NCBI GenBank assembly: GCA_964374025.1
Contig: CAYJWU010000017.1
Coordinates: 1-19,978, forward strand
Reading direction: 5' to 3'
Length of the DNA stretch: 19,978 bases
DNA from: JBASTI01 sp964374025
Lineage (GTDB): Bacteria; Patescibacteriota; Minisyncoccia; Spechtbacterales; HO2-43-30
In this document: one piece after another, positions 1-7,395 of the stretch
Position numbering within the stretch: position 1 is the first letter of the stretch
Layout: every line of letters starts with the position of its first letter
The notes under the pieces: model-generated
Told to the model about the DNA's origin: nothing
Database searches by the model: none
Seen by the model: only the letters and a program-made list of their open reading frames with translations
Position numbers and translations under genes: made by a program

Positions 1-5
1 GCAAA

Positions 6-1286
6 TTACTTAATAATTGGTTTAAAGGCAGGGATGGTCCTGCCGCCGGGAATACCACTAATCTGTTCCACCACAGAGGCCATTTTCAGAGTATCTCCGA
101 CGCTTAACTCCTTACCCCGCAGGACCTTTATATCTTCGGCGTCAAACATATATGACCAGACAGTAAGTTGCTTAGGCGCTTTACCCTTGAATTCGTGTAT
201 CTCGATTTCAAGACTTGCGGGGTTTATAACACGGACGATTTCTGCGGCAATATAGGCCACAACTTCTTGGGATTCCCGCCCTATGGGTTCTTTTGTCCGG
301 GGCGCCGAGCTTTCTGGCGAATCCGGCACATCTTTTAGCTGTCCTGCGACAATATATGTCCAGGCGGGATTTTTGGCTTCCGCAAGGGCAAGAATCTTAA
401 GCGCGCTAGTCCACGCTTTTTCGCCCGAGTGTATTTCTTTTAATATATCAATGTCGCGGCCCTCAAACACATACGCGTAGTCGGGCCCCTGCTCGTTGTC
501 TCCCGAAAAATCCAGCGTAAGAATATTCATCACGCCCGCGTCTGATTTAATAAGCCGTGAGAAATCCACCGCAATCCGCGACAGGACAGATTTCTGTCTC
601 TCCTCCGCAAACGAAAGGTTCCTTGTGTAAAGCGCGAGGTCGCTTGTGGGAGCGTACATTTTTTCCTCAAAGCTAAACTGCACTACGATATCAATCCTGT
701 CGGAAAGAAGTTTTCTCTCATTTTCCCTTGTTTCATACCACGCCTTTAGCTTGTATTTCCTCCCCTCGTTTGCCGCTATTGCGTTCAGATATTCGAGCAA
801 CGCGTCAAGCGCCTCGTAGGAATCATCGGCTCGCGGATCTTCGTATCCACCGCGAGAGAAGGCCATATTTGTTCTGTCCGCGAGTTCCGATGGATCTGCC
901 GGCACTTCAAAGTCATCCGAGCTTACCTGTACTCTAATCTTCACGCTATCGCTATATCCCTCTTTGCCCGAAGTAGACGCCCTGTAAAGGCCGGAGACTT
1001 TGTATAAATTTGACGCCCCCTCAACCCTTTTAATTTTTGCCTCGGCATTGAAATAAGTGATAAGCCGCAAAAACTTCACGTCCGCGTTCCCGTCAACAAG
1101 AAGATGTCCGTCATCATCCTTGAAAACCCCTATGTCCTTCGCGAATTTTTCAAGATACGACCCTTGCGCGGCCGAATCGGCCGAGGCCGGGATAGTACTT
1201 GCGGGCCTTGCAAGATCCGGACTGCTCTCACAGGCGATTGAGGCAATTATGATAACTAGCGCAATCATCATTCCGAATATCTTCAT
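6..1286 (-). CDS. Predicted lipoprotein of unknown function
   Basis: I do not recognise a domain family in this 426-aa protein. It opens with a short hydrophobic signal segment (about residues 3-18) ending in SIAC, an acceptable lipobox with Cys19 as the lipidation site, followed by a Pro/Ala/Ser-rich linker, so it is probably anchored to the outer face of the membrane. The rest is soluble, charged and mixed alpha/beta. The last 80 or so residues (from VVAYIAAEIV) look like a compact beta-rich domain. The ATG is preceded by GGAGGT at a good distance, which fixes the start. It lies downstream of the FtsH-type protease on the same strand, but a strong terminator separates them, so it is probably transcribed on its own. 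The stop codon is at the window edge and its terminator is not visible. Existence of the gene is near certain; its role is unknown. Confidence 0.85.
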   Translation of the reverse strand: MKIFGMMIALVIIIASIACESSPDLARPASTIPASADSAAQGSYLEKFAKDIGVFKDDDGHLLVDGNADVKFLRLITYFNAEAKIKRVEGASNLYKVSGLYRASTSGKEGYSDSVKIRVQVSSDDFEVPADPSELADRTNMAFSRGGYEDPRADDSYEALDALLEYLNAIAANEGRKYKLKAWYETRENERKLLSDRIDIVVQFSFEEKMYAPTSDLALYTRNLSFAEERQKSVLSRIAVDFSRLIKSDAGVMNILTLDFSGDNEQGPDYAYVFEGRDIDILKEIHSGEKAWTSALKILALAEAKNPAWTYIVAGQLKDVPDSPESSAPRTKEPIGRESQEVVAYIAAEIVRVINPASLEIEIHEFKGKAPKQLTVWSYMFDAEDIKVLRGKELSVGDTLKMASVVEQISGIPGGRTIPAFKPIIK

Positions 1287-1363
1287 TAAAATAACCTCCG
1301 TATTGTAAAAGTCCTGCCTGGCAATATTATGCGGTATGTATCATAAAATGTAAATAAAATCGT

Positions 1364-1394
1364 AAAACAAAAAACGGCGTAAATTTACGCCGTT
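1364..1394 (-). terminator. Rho-independent terminator of the FtsH-type gene
   Basis: Positions 1373-1394 form a perfect 22-bp palindrome whose arm contains the TAA stop of the upstream protease gene. On the minus strand it runs into a T-rich tract (1364-1374, one C-to-G interruption). It separates the protease from the downstream lipoprotein gene. Confidence 0.85.
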
Positions 1395-3571
1395 ACTTCT
1401 ATTTGCTCTATATCGCCAATAATCTCTTTGATCTCTGCCTCGCGCATCATGTGCTTTTCGCGCACGGCCGCGGCAAGTGCTCCAATTTTTGCATAGTGGC
1501 TACTGACGGGCGTCTTATCTTCAAGGAGCGCAAGCATATCCTTTTTTGCCTTTTTGGCAAGGGCTCGCGCTTCTTTTTGGGCTTCGTGCGAGATAGGGCC
1601 TCGTATGCGCGCGTACGTGTTTTCGTCCGTCTGTCCCTCCAGGACATCAATATCTATCGGGCCCTGTTCGCCCATGCCCCAGCTATGCGTCATGGCGCGA
1701 AGTATTTTGGTGAGGTTGCGGATGTCCGCAGAAGATCCAGTGGTTACCGTGCCAAAGTGCGCCTTTTCAGTAATATAGCCACCTAAGAGTACCCATACTT
1801 TTGCAAACATCTGGGGCTTTGTGGGAAGGTCGTTATCGCCGCCCAAAATAGCCATACCGCCGACTTCGGCGTGCGGTTCGAGAAACATGAATTTCGCCGG
1901 TTCCGCGCCCTTACACAGGTACGAAAAGTACGTATGCCCGCCTTCATGCCAGGCAATAAGCTCGAGCGCGCGCTCGTCGAGAACCCTGTCGGCCTTTTGA
2001 CTTCTTGTGAGTGCGCGTGGTAAAGCCTCATAGAAGTCGCCTCGGGTGATAAAAGTTCCTTTCCTTAACCCATCGCGATTTTTTCTCCACGCGATCACTC
2101 TGGCTTCGTTGTTCAGTGCGTTAAGCGCAGCGCCAGAAAAACCGGGAGTTACTTTTGCAAGCTCATTTGCGAGCTCTTCTACGAATCCGGCGGATACGGG
2201 GGAGAACGTTTCGAACGGCTTCTTGGGGTCGGCGTTGTTTACAACAGGCGTGCCAAACGGCGTGGGCACGGTGCTTAGCTGTTTCGTGATAATTTTTGCC
2301 CGGCCTTTTTCATCCGGATATTGTATAACAAACGGACGATCAAAGCGCCCTGGACGTTTTGCTGCTTCATCGACTTTCGCAAAGAGGTTAGTCGCTCCTA
2401 TGACAAGAATGGCAAGGCCCCTCTTGTTGATGTCGTCGACCTCGCTTAGTACTGTGTTTGTGACCGCGTCCCCCTCATTTCCACTTAGAAGATTTCCTGT
2501 GCCCCGGACGGGGACCGCGGAATCAAGCTCGTCAATAAAGATGACACAGGGGGCGTTACGCCTGCCAAGGTCAAAAATGAATTTTACTGTTTCTGATCCA
2601 AGGCCCACAAGCGGCTTGCGAAAATCAGACCCGGAGATGTGAAACAAAGGTACACCCGCCTCTGTTGCAATGGCTTTGGCAAACATTGTTTTGCCGCTAC
2701 CGGTAGGACCGGATAGCAAAACGCCTGTTGGCATTCGCGCGCCAAGCTCCCTTCCCGTGCGGGGATCTTGGAGGAACGCAACAAGATCTCGGGCCTCTTT
2801 TATTGCGTTCTCAAGGCCGCCTATTTCATTAAAATAGACGGGGGGGTGACGCTGCATTGTCGCCTTCCGTATTGTGCTCCATTCCTGCATGGTAGAACGC
2901 AAACCGCCTCCCCCGACAAGCCACATGAAGAAAAAGAAGGGAATTGACATCATAAGGCCGGCCATAAGGTTCATCAAGGTGAACGACCAGGGAAAGGAAT
3001 CTACCTCTGTTACATTAAGCCCCTGCTGATCGAGCCAATATCCGGGCGAAGATTGAGGAATAGCCGGAGGCGCATCATCAAAATATGTCCACTTCTTTTG
3101 GCCGTCGATGCTATCCAAAAAGAAAACAATTTCGCGCGGGCCTAAAATTTTACTGTATCTTTTTAGAATTACATATTTCTCAATCTTTTTATCGAAAACC
3201 ATATCCTTAAAATCTGTTTTTGAAACATAGGGCTCCGAAGGAGGTTGGTCCAACTTATAAAGAACGCCCAGAGTTATACCGAAAAATATGAGGACAAGCG
3301 AAAAGGCCACGAGGATCACAGCAATGCTTTTGGGTATTCGACTAAACGGTGTGCGCCAATATATCCACGTAAAAATTCGCATAAAAATTCGATAAAGACG
3401 GAATCTGCGCCATATCCATGTAGCTGAAAATACCAAAAACGAAAGAATGCCAATTTTTACAAGGGATTTAGCGATTGGCTCATCAAGGAGCGTTATGCTG
3501 TAGGCAAAATACGTCAAAAGCAAAAATCCGGCCCAAATCCAAATAGTCTTTTTATTGTGAGACATATTCAT
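1385..3571 (-). CDS. ftsH: FtsH-family membrane AAA+ zinc metalloprotease (divergent)
   Basis: This 728-aa protein degrades membrane and damaged proteins in an ATP-dependent way, by family analogy. Four hydrophobic segments are visible (about 10-29, 37-55, 82-104, 196-219), with a 90-residue presumed extracytoplasmic domain before the last one; canonical FtsH has two. The AAA+ module has Walker A GPTGSGKT (288-295), Walker B VIFIDELD (343-350) and a second region of homology ending RPGRFDR (Arg409 and Arg412 as arginine fingers). The protease part has HEGGH (542-546) instead of the usual HEAGH, and Asp616 in SSADI fits the third zinc ligand. The pore loop reads PLVGLG (320-325) where FtsH normally has the aromatic F-V-G. 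GGAG/GAGGTG lies just upstream; it could serve Met1 or Met3 (3565), so the start is uncertain by two codons. Confidence 0.9.
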   Translation of the reverse strand: MNMSHNKKTIWIWAGFLLLTYFAYSITLLDEPIAKSLVKIGILSFLVFSATWIWRRFRLYRIFMRIFTWIYWRTPFSRIPKSIAVILVAFSLVLIFFGITLGVLYKLDQPPSEPYVSKTDFKDMVFDKKIEKYVILKRYSKILGPREIVFFLDSIDGQKKWTYFDDAPPAIPQSSPGYWLDQQGLNVTEVDSFPWSFTLMNLMAGLMMSIPFFFFMWLVGGGGLRSTMQEWSTIRKATMQRHPPVYFNEIGGLENAIKEARDLVAFLQDPRTGRELGARMPTGVLLSGPTGSGKTMFAKAIATEAGVPLFHISGSDFRKPLVGLGSETVKFIFDLGRRNAPCVIFIDELDSAVPVRGTGNLLSGNEGDAVTNTVLSEVDDINKRGLAILVIGATNLFAKVDEAAKRPGRFDRPFVIQYPDEKGRAKIITKQLSTVPTPFGTPVVNNADPKKPFETFSPVSAGFVEELANELAKVTPGFSGAALNALNNEARVIAWRKNRDGLRKGTFITRGDFYEALPRALTRSQKADRVLDERALELIAWHEGGHTYFSYLCKGAEPAKFMFLEPHAEVGGMAILGGDNDLPTKPQMFAKVWVLLGGYITEKAHFGTVTTGSSADIRNLTKILRAMTHSWGMGEQGPIDIDVLEGQTDENTYARIRGPISHEAQKEARALAKKAKKDMLALLEDKTPVSSHYAKIGALAAAVREKHMMREAEIKEIIGDIEQIEVTA

Positions 3572-3644
3572 TCACCTCTCCATTTAGTCTGACTACGCGC
3601 TTATGTCATTTTCAAAGAACCGCGAGAATCTCTCTCGACCCTTA

Positions 3645-3674
3645 ATAATAGCATGCCGCTTAAGAATATTGCAA
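3645..3674 (-). promoter_or_regulatory. Predicted sigma70-type promoter for the FtsH-type gene
   Basis: On the minus strand there is a -35-like TTGCAA (3674-3669), an 18-nt spacer and a -10-like TATTAT (3650-3645). This would start transcription near 3638, about 65 nt before the protease start codon. The -35 box is shared with the divergent promoter on the plus strand. Confidence 0.5.
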
Positions 3675-3697
3675 TAAGAGTCGTTTTAGCTTATAAA
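3669..3697 (+). promoter_or_regulatory. Predicted sigma70-type promoter for the repeat lipoprotein
   Basis: TTGCAA at 3669-3674, a 17-nt spacer and TATAAA at 3692-3697 give a good sigma70-like promoter with a start near 3704, about 45 nt upstream of the ATG at 3750. It would drive the lipoprotein and the ADP-ribosylglycohydrolase homologue together, since no terminator lies between them. Confidence 0.6.
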
Positions 3698-3749
3698 TAG
3701 GGATACTGCTCATTGACATTTGAAACAAGGGGCGAGAAGGAGAAATCAG

Positions 3750-6116
3750 ATGGGAAAAACAATGGCGCTGATTGGGATTCTTTTTATTGTTGTATTGACT
3801 GCTTGCCAAAGTCCTACATTACCGGGGGAAGGAAAAGTAACTCCTGTAGCACCCGGCTTCACCAAAACTCAAGAGAGCAAGTCCGACTACCGTTTCGGCG
3901 TACCCCTGACATGGGACAATGAGTTTCAGGCGCCGCCATGCGCGCTACAGAATGACGATGCTACGCTCTTTGATGACGCGCTTGCACTTTCCGGCCTGAC
4001 GCGCGAAAAGTTTGGCTTTACGCGCACCGACCTTCTCGGCTCCCCTTATTATGTGAGTAATACCCTTAGACAAGGCGTTCCCCTTCCATGGCAGGAAAAG
4101 CTTTTTCAAAATCCTGCCTATGCCGGATGTTTTGAGGGAGAAGTTGTCGGGGAAATTAAACATCATTATCTAAACTCCCAAACGCCTGTAGCCGATACAA
4201 TACGCGACGCGGCTGTGCTCCTTGGAGTAAGTCCGGATTCACTTCGCCCACGCATAAGCCAAACAGGAACTTTTGATGAAGCGATTAAAGTCCTTTGCCT
4301 AACTTCCGGGGGATGCGATGAACCAACCGGCGAGATACCTGCAGAGCTTAAAGAGGCGCTTACGCCGCTACTGCGCGCGATCACGCTCGGTATCAAGGCA
4401 AGGCAGGCAATGGATGCGACTGTCGGCAAACATCACGACGCGGAATGGTGGCGCAAGCACGGTGGCAACTTAATCATAATATCGGCAAGCGGCGAAAAAC
4501 CCGATCTTCAGAACGATGAGGACCGCGCGTATATCCTGGACGAAAGCGGCGCGAGAAAAAAATTATATGTAGCCGCGGCTAATATGGCCGACGCGATAGA
4601 ATCAGTTGACTGGAAACAATTTACCGGCCTCATGGGCGTTGAGTTTGATCTCCGCACCCAAGCCGGGTGGATTCAAATACGCGACGGTGCGAATAACAAA
4701 TATCCTAACGACGGCAAAGACATTCTTCTGCGCCTTGACTTGGGAGGCAACGACACGCACGCGGATCCGGTCGCTTCAAATACTTCATCAAAAAACGCGG
4801 TAAGCATTGATATTGATTTATCTGGCTCGGATATCCGAACCTATGAATCATATAAGACCGCGTACGATCGAGACGGACTACTCCCTGCCGATAGATACGG
4901 CCGCTTCGCCGGCAACGAACAATACGGGAATATCAGCTTGTCGCAGGACTGCCGTCAGGGCGCGGGACAAAACGGAATTGCCATGTTATTTGATTTTGGC
5001 AACGGCAACGACCACTATCAATCTCTGCGCTGCAGCCAAGGATACACGCACGGAGGCGTAGGGGTACTTTTTGACGCAGGGGGCAACAATACCTTTCTTT
5101 CAGAAACTACTTCGCAAGGATCTTCTCAATTCGGCATTGCCCTGCGCATTATAAAGGGCGCGGGCGCGAATTTTTCCAAATCTTTCAGCAACTCACAGGG
5201 GTTTGGTTTCGCTCGAGGTGCCGGAATAGATATTGCCGGAGCCGGCAACGATACAAATATTTGTGATCAGGGCGATCCGGAACAAGGCGGCATTCCCCTT
5301 TACTACACTCCACAACTTCCCGGCAAGGGCAACTCCAGCTTCTGCCAAGGGGCCGGCCTTGGCCATCGCGGAGAGGAGGAGGATGGGTGGAAAGCATTTC
5401 TTGCAGGAGGCGTCGGCATTAAGCTTGACCTTGGCGGAGATAACGCCTTTACGGCTTCAGTATTTAGCCAAGGCGTTGGATATTGGCAAGGCACTGGGAT
5501 TTTGGACGTACAAGGCAATGGTGATAACACGTTTGACGCGCTATGGTATGGACAAGGGGCCGCCGCGCACCACGCAATCGGAATGTTTTTCCGGTCCGGT
5601 GAGGGCGAAGATGCATTTAACGAAAAGCTAAAGCCAGTCGCGATAATGCTTGGCGCCGGGCACGATTTCAGCGCGGGAATATTTGTAAGCGATACGGGAA
5701 ACGCGGAGCTCCACATACCCCTTATAAGCGCAGGAGCGGGCAATTGCAACGGATTAGGTCTCTTTGTTTTGAATCGGGGCGGAAACAAATTGTTAGCGGA
5801 CAGCGAACTTACAAGCGCGTTCTCAAATGTGATGTGCGCTCCGGCTGATATACCAGAGAAATATCGCGCGAAAATAAGAGATGATTCCGTTAACTGGTCA
5901 ATCCCTGGCAGTATCGATACAAAAAGCGCCGCCATTATGATGGTTCTCGGCAGCCAAAATACATATGAATATCCAAAAAGCGCTGATTTTGCGGCGCCTT
6001 ACGAACTTGGAGAATGGGTACATAAGCGCAATAACAGCGATAAAGAATATTCCATTGGCCTCGCGAGGATTGAAGGCGAAACCGGCATACACGTAGAAAG
6101 CAGTAAAATTGACTAA
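3750..6116 (+). CDS. Large lipoprotein with tandem Gly/Asn/Asp-rich 'QG' repeats
   Basis: The reading frame is open from a TTG at 3720, but the ATG at 3750 has GAAGGAG seven nt upstream and gives a clean lipoprotein signal: hydrophobic residues 5-16, lipobox LTAC and Cys19. The mature 788-aa product should sit on the outside of the cell membrane. Residues about 20-320 are a non-repetitive, partly helical region I cannot assign. A first DLGGND motif occurs at 330-335, and residues 403-689 contain about eight imperfect repeats of 26 to 45 residues. Each repeat begins with Gln-Gly, followed by a G-[IV]-G/A-hydrophobic strand, then D-x-G-x-[GN]-[ND]-x-[FY]. The regular glycine turns and short strands suggest a beta-helix or beta-roll, possibly Ca-binding through the Asn/Asp turns, but canonical RTX nonapeptides are absent. 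It is 25 nt upstream of the ADP-ribosylglycohydrolase homologue and probably co-transcribed. Function unknown. Confidence 0.85.
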   Translation: MGKTMALIGILFIVVLTACQSPTLPGEGKVTPVAPGFTKTQESKSDYRFGVPLTWDNEFQAPPCALQNDDATLFDDALALSGLTREKFGFTRTDLLGSPYYVSNTLRQGVPLPWQEKLFQNPAYAGCFEGEVVGEIKHHYLNSQTPVADTIRDAAVLLGVSPDSLRPRISQTGTFDEAIKVLCLTSGGCDEPTGEIPAELKEALTPLLRAITLGIKARQAMDATVGKHHDAEWWRKHGGNLIIISASGEKPDLQNDEDRAYILDESGARKKLYVAAANMADAIESVDWKQFTGLMGVEFDLRTQAGWIQIRDGANNKYPNDGKDILLRLDLGGNDTHADPVASNTSSKNAVSIDIDLSGSDIRTYESYKTAYDRDGLLPADRYGRFAGNEQYGNISLSQDCRQGAGQNGIAMLFDFGNGNDHYQSLRCSQGYTHGGVGVLFDAGGNNTFLSETTSQGSSQFGIALRIIKGAGANFSKSFSNSQGFGFARGAGIDIAGAGNDTNICDQGDPEQGGIPLYYTPQLPGKGNSSFCQGAGLGHRGEEEDGWKAFLAGGVGIKLDLGGDNAFTASVFSQGVGYWQGTGILDVQGNGDNTFDALWYGQGAAAHHAIGMFFRSGEGEDAFNEKLKPVAIMLGAGHDFSAGIFVSDTGNAELHIPLISAGAGNCNGLGLFVLNRGGNKLLADSELTSAFSNVMCAPADIPEKYRAKIRDDSVNWSIPGSIDTKSAAIMMVLGSQNTYEYPKSADFAAPYELGEWVHKRNNSDKEYSIGLARIEGETGIHVESSKID
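4956..5816 (+). repeat. Coding tandem repeats ('QG' repeats) within the large lipoprotein
   Basis: The encoded repeats start at QGAGQNG, QGYTHGG, QGSSQFG, QGFGFARG, QGAGLG, QGVGYWQG and QGAAAHH, with a degenerate last unit AGAGNCNG. The DNA itself is not strongly repetitive, so the repeats are old and kept at protein level. Units four, five and seven carry insertions. Confidence 0.75.
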
Positions 6117-6141
6117 GTTTAAGAAACGGAGGTTCGAAATT

Positions 6142-7032
6142 ATGGAAGGTACGACGATGGCTGAGCGATATAAAGGGAGTCTTACCGGTCTTGCCGCGGG
6201 AGATATGCTGGGCGCGCGCGATGTCACCTCTCGAGCGCTGTGTCTTGCCGATAGCCTCGCAAGGTGCAACGGGTACAACGCGACCGATCAGATGGAAACA
6301 TACGTCAGGTGGTATAGAAATGGCTACTTGAGCAGTACTGGCCGCTGTTTCGACATAGGCAATACGACAAAATACTCTCTGGAAAAATTTGAAAGTCTTG
6401 ATCCGTCTCAAAAATTACAGGATCCTTATGTCGGCCCAAATTCAGAAAATACAGCGGGTAATGGTTCAATTATGGGCCTCGCCCCCATACCCCTGGCCTT
6501 TCGGGAAAGGCCAAAACTCGCAATACACTTAGCAGGATGGAGCTCGGCCCTCACGCACGGAGCGCGGGAATGTATTGATGGAGCAAGGTACCTTTCGGCC
6601 TTAATCCTTGGAGCGCTTTATGGCGTGCCGAAGGAAGAGCTGTTAGTGTTTCGCGATTTAGTACAAATCCTTGAATTAGATACTTTGCTTTCAGAACCGT
6701 TAACTCCCAAAATTGCCGATGTGGCAACTGGTTCATTTAAAAAATATAATCCCCCGCAAATTCAGGGAAGCGGTTATGTCGTAAAATCTCTTGAAGCGGC
6801 ATTGTGGGCATTCCATAATAGTTCCTCATTTGAGGAAGGGGCGCTTAAGGCGATAAACCTCGGTGATGACGCGGATACCACGGGAGCAGTATATGGCCAG
6901 CTTGCAGGGGCATATTACGGAGACCACGGGATACCAGTCGAATGGGGGAAAGTGCTTTGGAATAAAAAACTCATAGAGAGTTATGCCGAAAAGCTTTTAA
7001 CTCTTTCCCTCGTGTTCAAACCCAAAAATTGA
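6142..7032 (+). CDS. ADP-ribosylglycohydrolase (DraG/ARH) homologue with altered metal site
   Basis: The family removes ADP-ribose from modified proteins or nucleic acids using two Mg ions. This 296-aa protein keeps the overall fold signatures: GLAAGDMLG (16-24), a GYLSSTGRCFDIGNTT segment, GNGSIMGLAP (106-115), ALTHGA (136-141) and the C-terminal metal motif GDDADTTGA (241-249). However, the first metal motif, normally TDDT, reads RDVT, and the loop of roughly 30 residues that usually separates GDxLG from it is missing. In GNGS-x-M-R the usual Arg is Gly. Two of the expected metal ligands are therefore changed, so activity may be lost or modified. GGAGG at 6128-6132 favours the ATG at 6142; a second ATG at 6157 is an alternative. 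It follows the repeat lipoprotein in one transcription unit, and a terminator overlaps its stop. Confidence 0.85.
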   Translation: MEGTTMAERYKGSLTGLAAGDMLGARDVTSRALCLADSLARCNGYNATDQMETYVRWYRNGYLSSTGRCFDIGNTTKYSLEKFESLDPSQKLQDPYVGPNSENTAGNGSIMGLAPIPLAFRERPKLAIHLAGWSSALTHGARECIDGARYLSALILGALYGVPKEELLVFRDLVQILELDTLLSEPLTPKIADVATGSFKKYNPPQIQGSGYVVKSLEAALWAFHNSSSFEEGALKAINLGDDADTTGAVYGQLAGAYYGDHGIPVEWGKVLWNKKLIESYAEKLLTLSLVFKPKN

Positions 7033-7051
7033 CGTTAAACGTCAATTTTTT
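7024..7051 (+). terminator. Rho-independent terminator of the lipoprotein/ADP-ribosylhydrolase unit
   Basis: A 12-bp perfect stem (7024-7035 with 7039-7050, loop TAA) contains the TGA stop of the upstream gene and ends in a run of six T. It closes the plus-strand unit that begins at the promoter near 3669. Confidence 0.9.
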
Positions 7052-7079
7052 ATTCCACGTTTTTATTTCGCGCTTTTAC

Positions 7080-7119
7080 TTTTGTCATATAGTTCACGAT
7101 CGTGAAAGATATGACAAAA
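7080..7119. repeat. 40-bp near-perfect palindrome
   Basis: The 11-bp arms (7080-7090 and 7109-7119) and a central 14-bp perfect palindrome TTCACGATCGTGAA (7093-7106) are separated only by AG on each side. Neither strand has a T-run after it, so it is not a standard terminator. It lies between two transcription units that converge here. It may be a protein-binding site, a recombination site or a structured RNA end. Confidence 0.7.
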
Positions 7120-7155
7120 ACGAAAATCCGGCAGTTGCGGTCTCCTTCGCTCCAC

Positions 7156-7189
7156 AAAAAACAAAAAACCGCAGCGCGAACCGTGCGGT
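7156..7189 (-). terminator. Rho-independent terminator downstream of a micro-ORF
   Basis: On the minus strand a stem ACCGCA/TGCGGT (7184-7189 with 7168-7173) is followed by two T6 runs separated by one G. It is 7 nt downstream of the 19-codon ORF at 7196-7255 and about 185 nt downstream of alkD, so it may serve either. Confidence 0.7.
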
Positions 7190-7195
7190 CACAAA

Positions 7196-7255
7196 TCATA
7201 TTACATACAATGCATACCAACGCCTGGTTAAAAAGTTCCGAGTGATTGCGAACAT
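7196..7255 (-). CDS. Putative 19-aa micro-ORF with strong ribosome binding site
   Basis: The ORF encodes MFAITRNFLTRRWYALYVI and stops at TGA. GGAGG lies exactly 5 nt before the ATG inside a GAGAGGAGGAG tract, one of the strongest Shine-Dalgarno sites in the window. A plausible promoter (7309-7338) lies upstream and a terminator (7156-7189) directly downstream, giving a complete unit of about 145 nt. The peptide is basic and aromatic and I do not recognise it. It could be a real microprotein, a leader peptide without a downstream gene, or part of a small RNA. Confidence 0.4.
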   Translation of the reverse strand: MFAITRNFLTRRWYALYVI

Positions 7256-7308
7256 CTACTCCTCCTCTCCCGAGACCTTGTTTTATTTAGGTTTGTAATT
7301 CTAAAGGA

Positions 7309-7338
7309 AGAATAGCGCGTGGCGTGCTATTTCGTCAA
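7309..7338 (-). promoter_or_regulatory. Predicted promoter for the micro-ORF unit
   Basis: On the minus strand TTGACG (7338-7333) and TATTCT (7314-7309) are separated by 18 nt. The start would fall near 7302, giving a leader of about 47 nt before the micro-ORF ATG. Confidence 0.4.
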
Positions 7339-7365
7339 ACTAATGTTCATGTCCTGGCCTGGGGT

Positions 7366-7395
7366 TATCGCAAATTATCCCCGATTTTTACTGAT
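7366..7395. repeat. 30-bp direct repeat, copy 1 (3' end of alkD)
   Basis: It matches 8821-8850 at 26 of 30 positions in the same orientation. Here it spans the last codons and stop of alkD. The other copy spans the last codons of csaA but in a different reading frame, so the similarity is not due to shared protein sequence. The two copies bracket pepE and alkD. Confidence 0.8.

Noticed and set aside
2046..2642. 198-aa plus-strand ORF
   Set aside because: It is fully antisense to the conserved AAA+ domain of the FtsH-type gene and has no family features.
5303..5935. 210-aa minus-strand ORF
   Set aside because: It is antisense to the repeat lipoprotein; its Pro/Ser-rich composition is what the reverse of Gly/Asn-rich codons gives.
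7029..7298. 89-aa plus-strand ORF after the terminator
   Set aside because: It begins inside the terminator hairpin, runs through the 40-bp palindrome and lacks a ribosome site.
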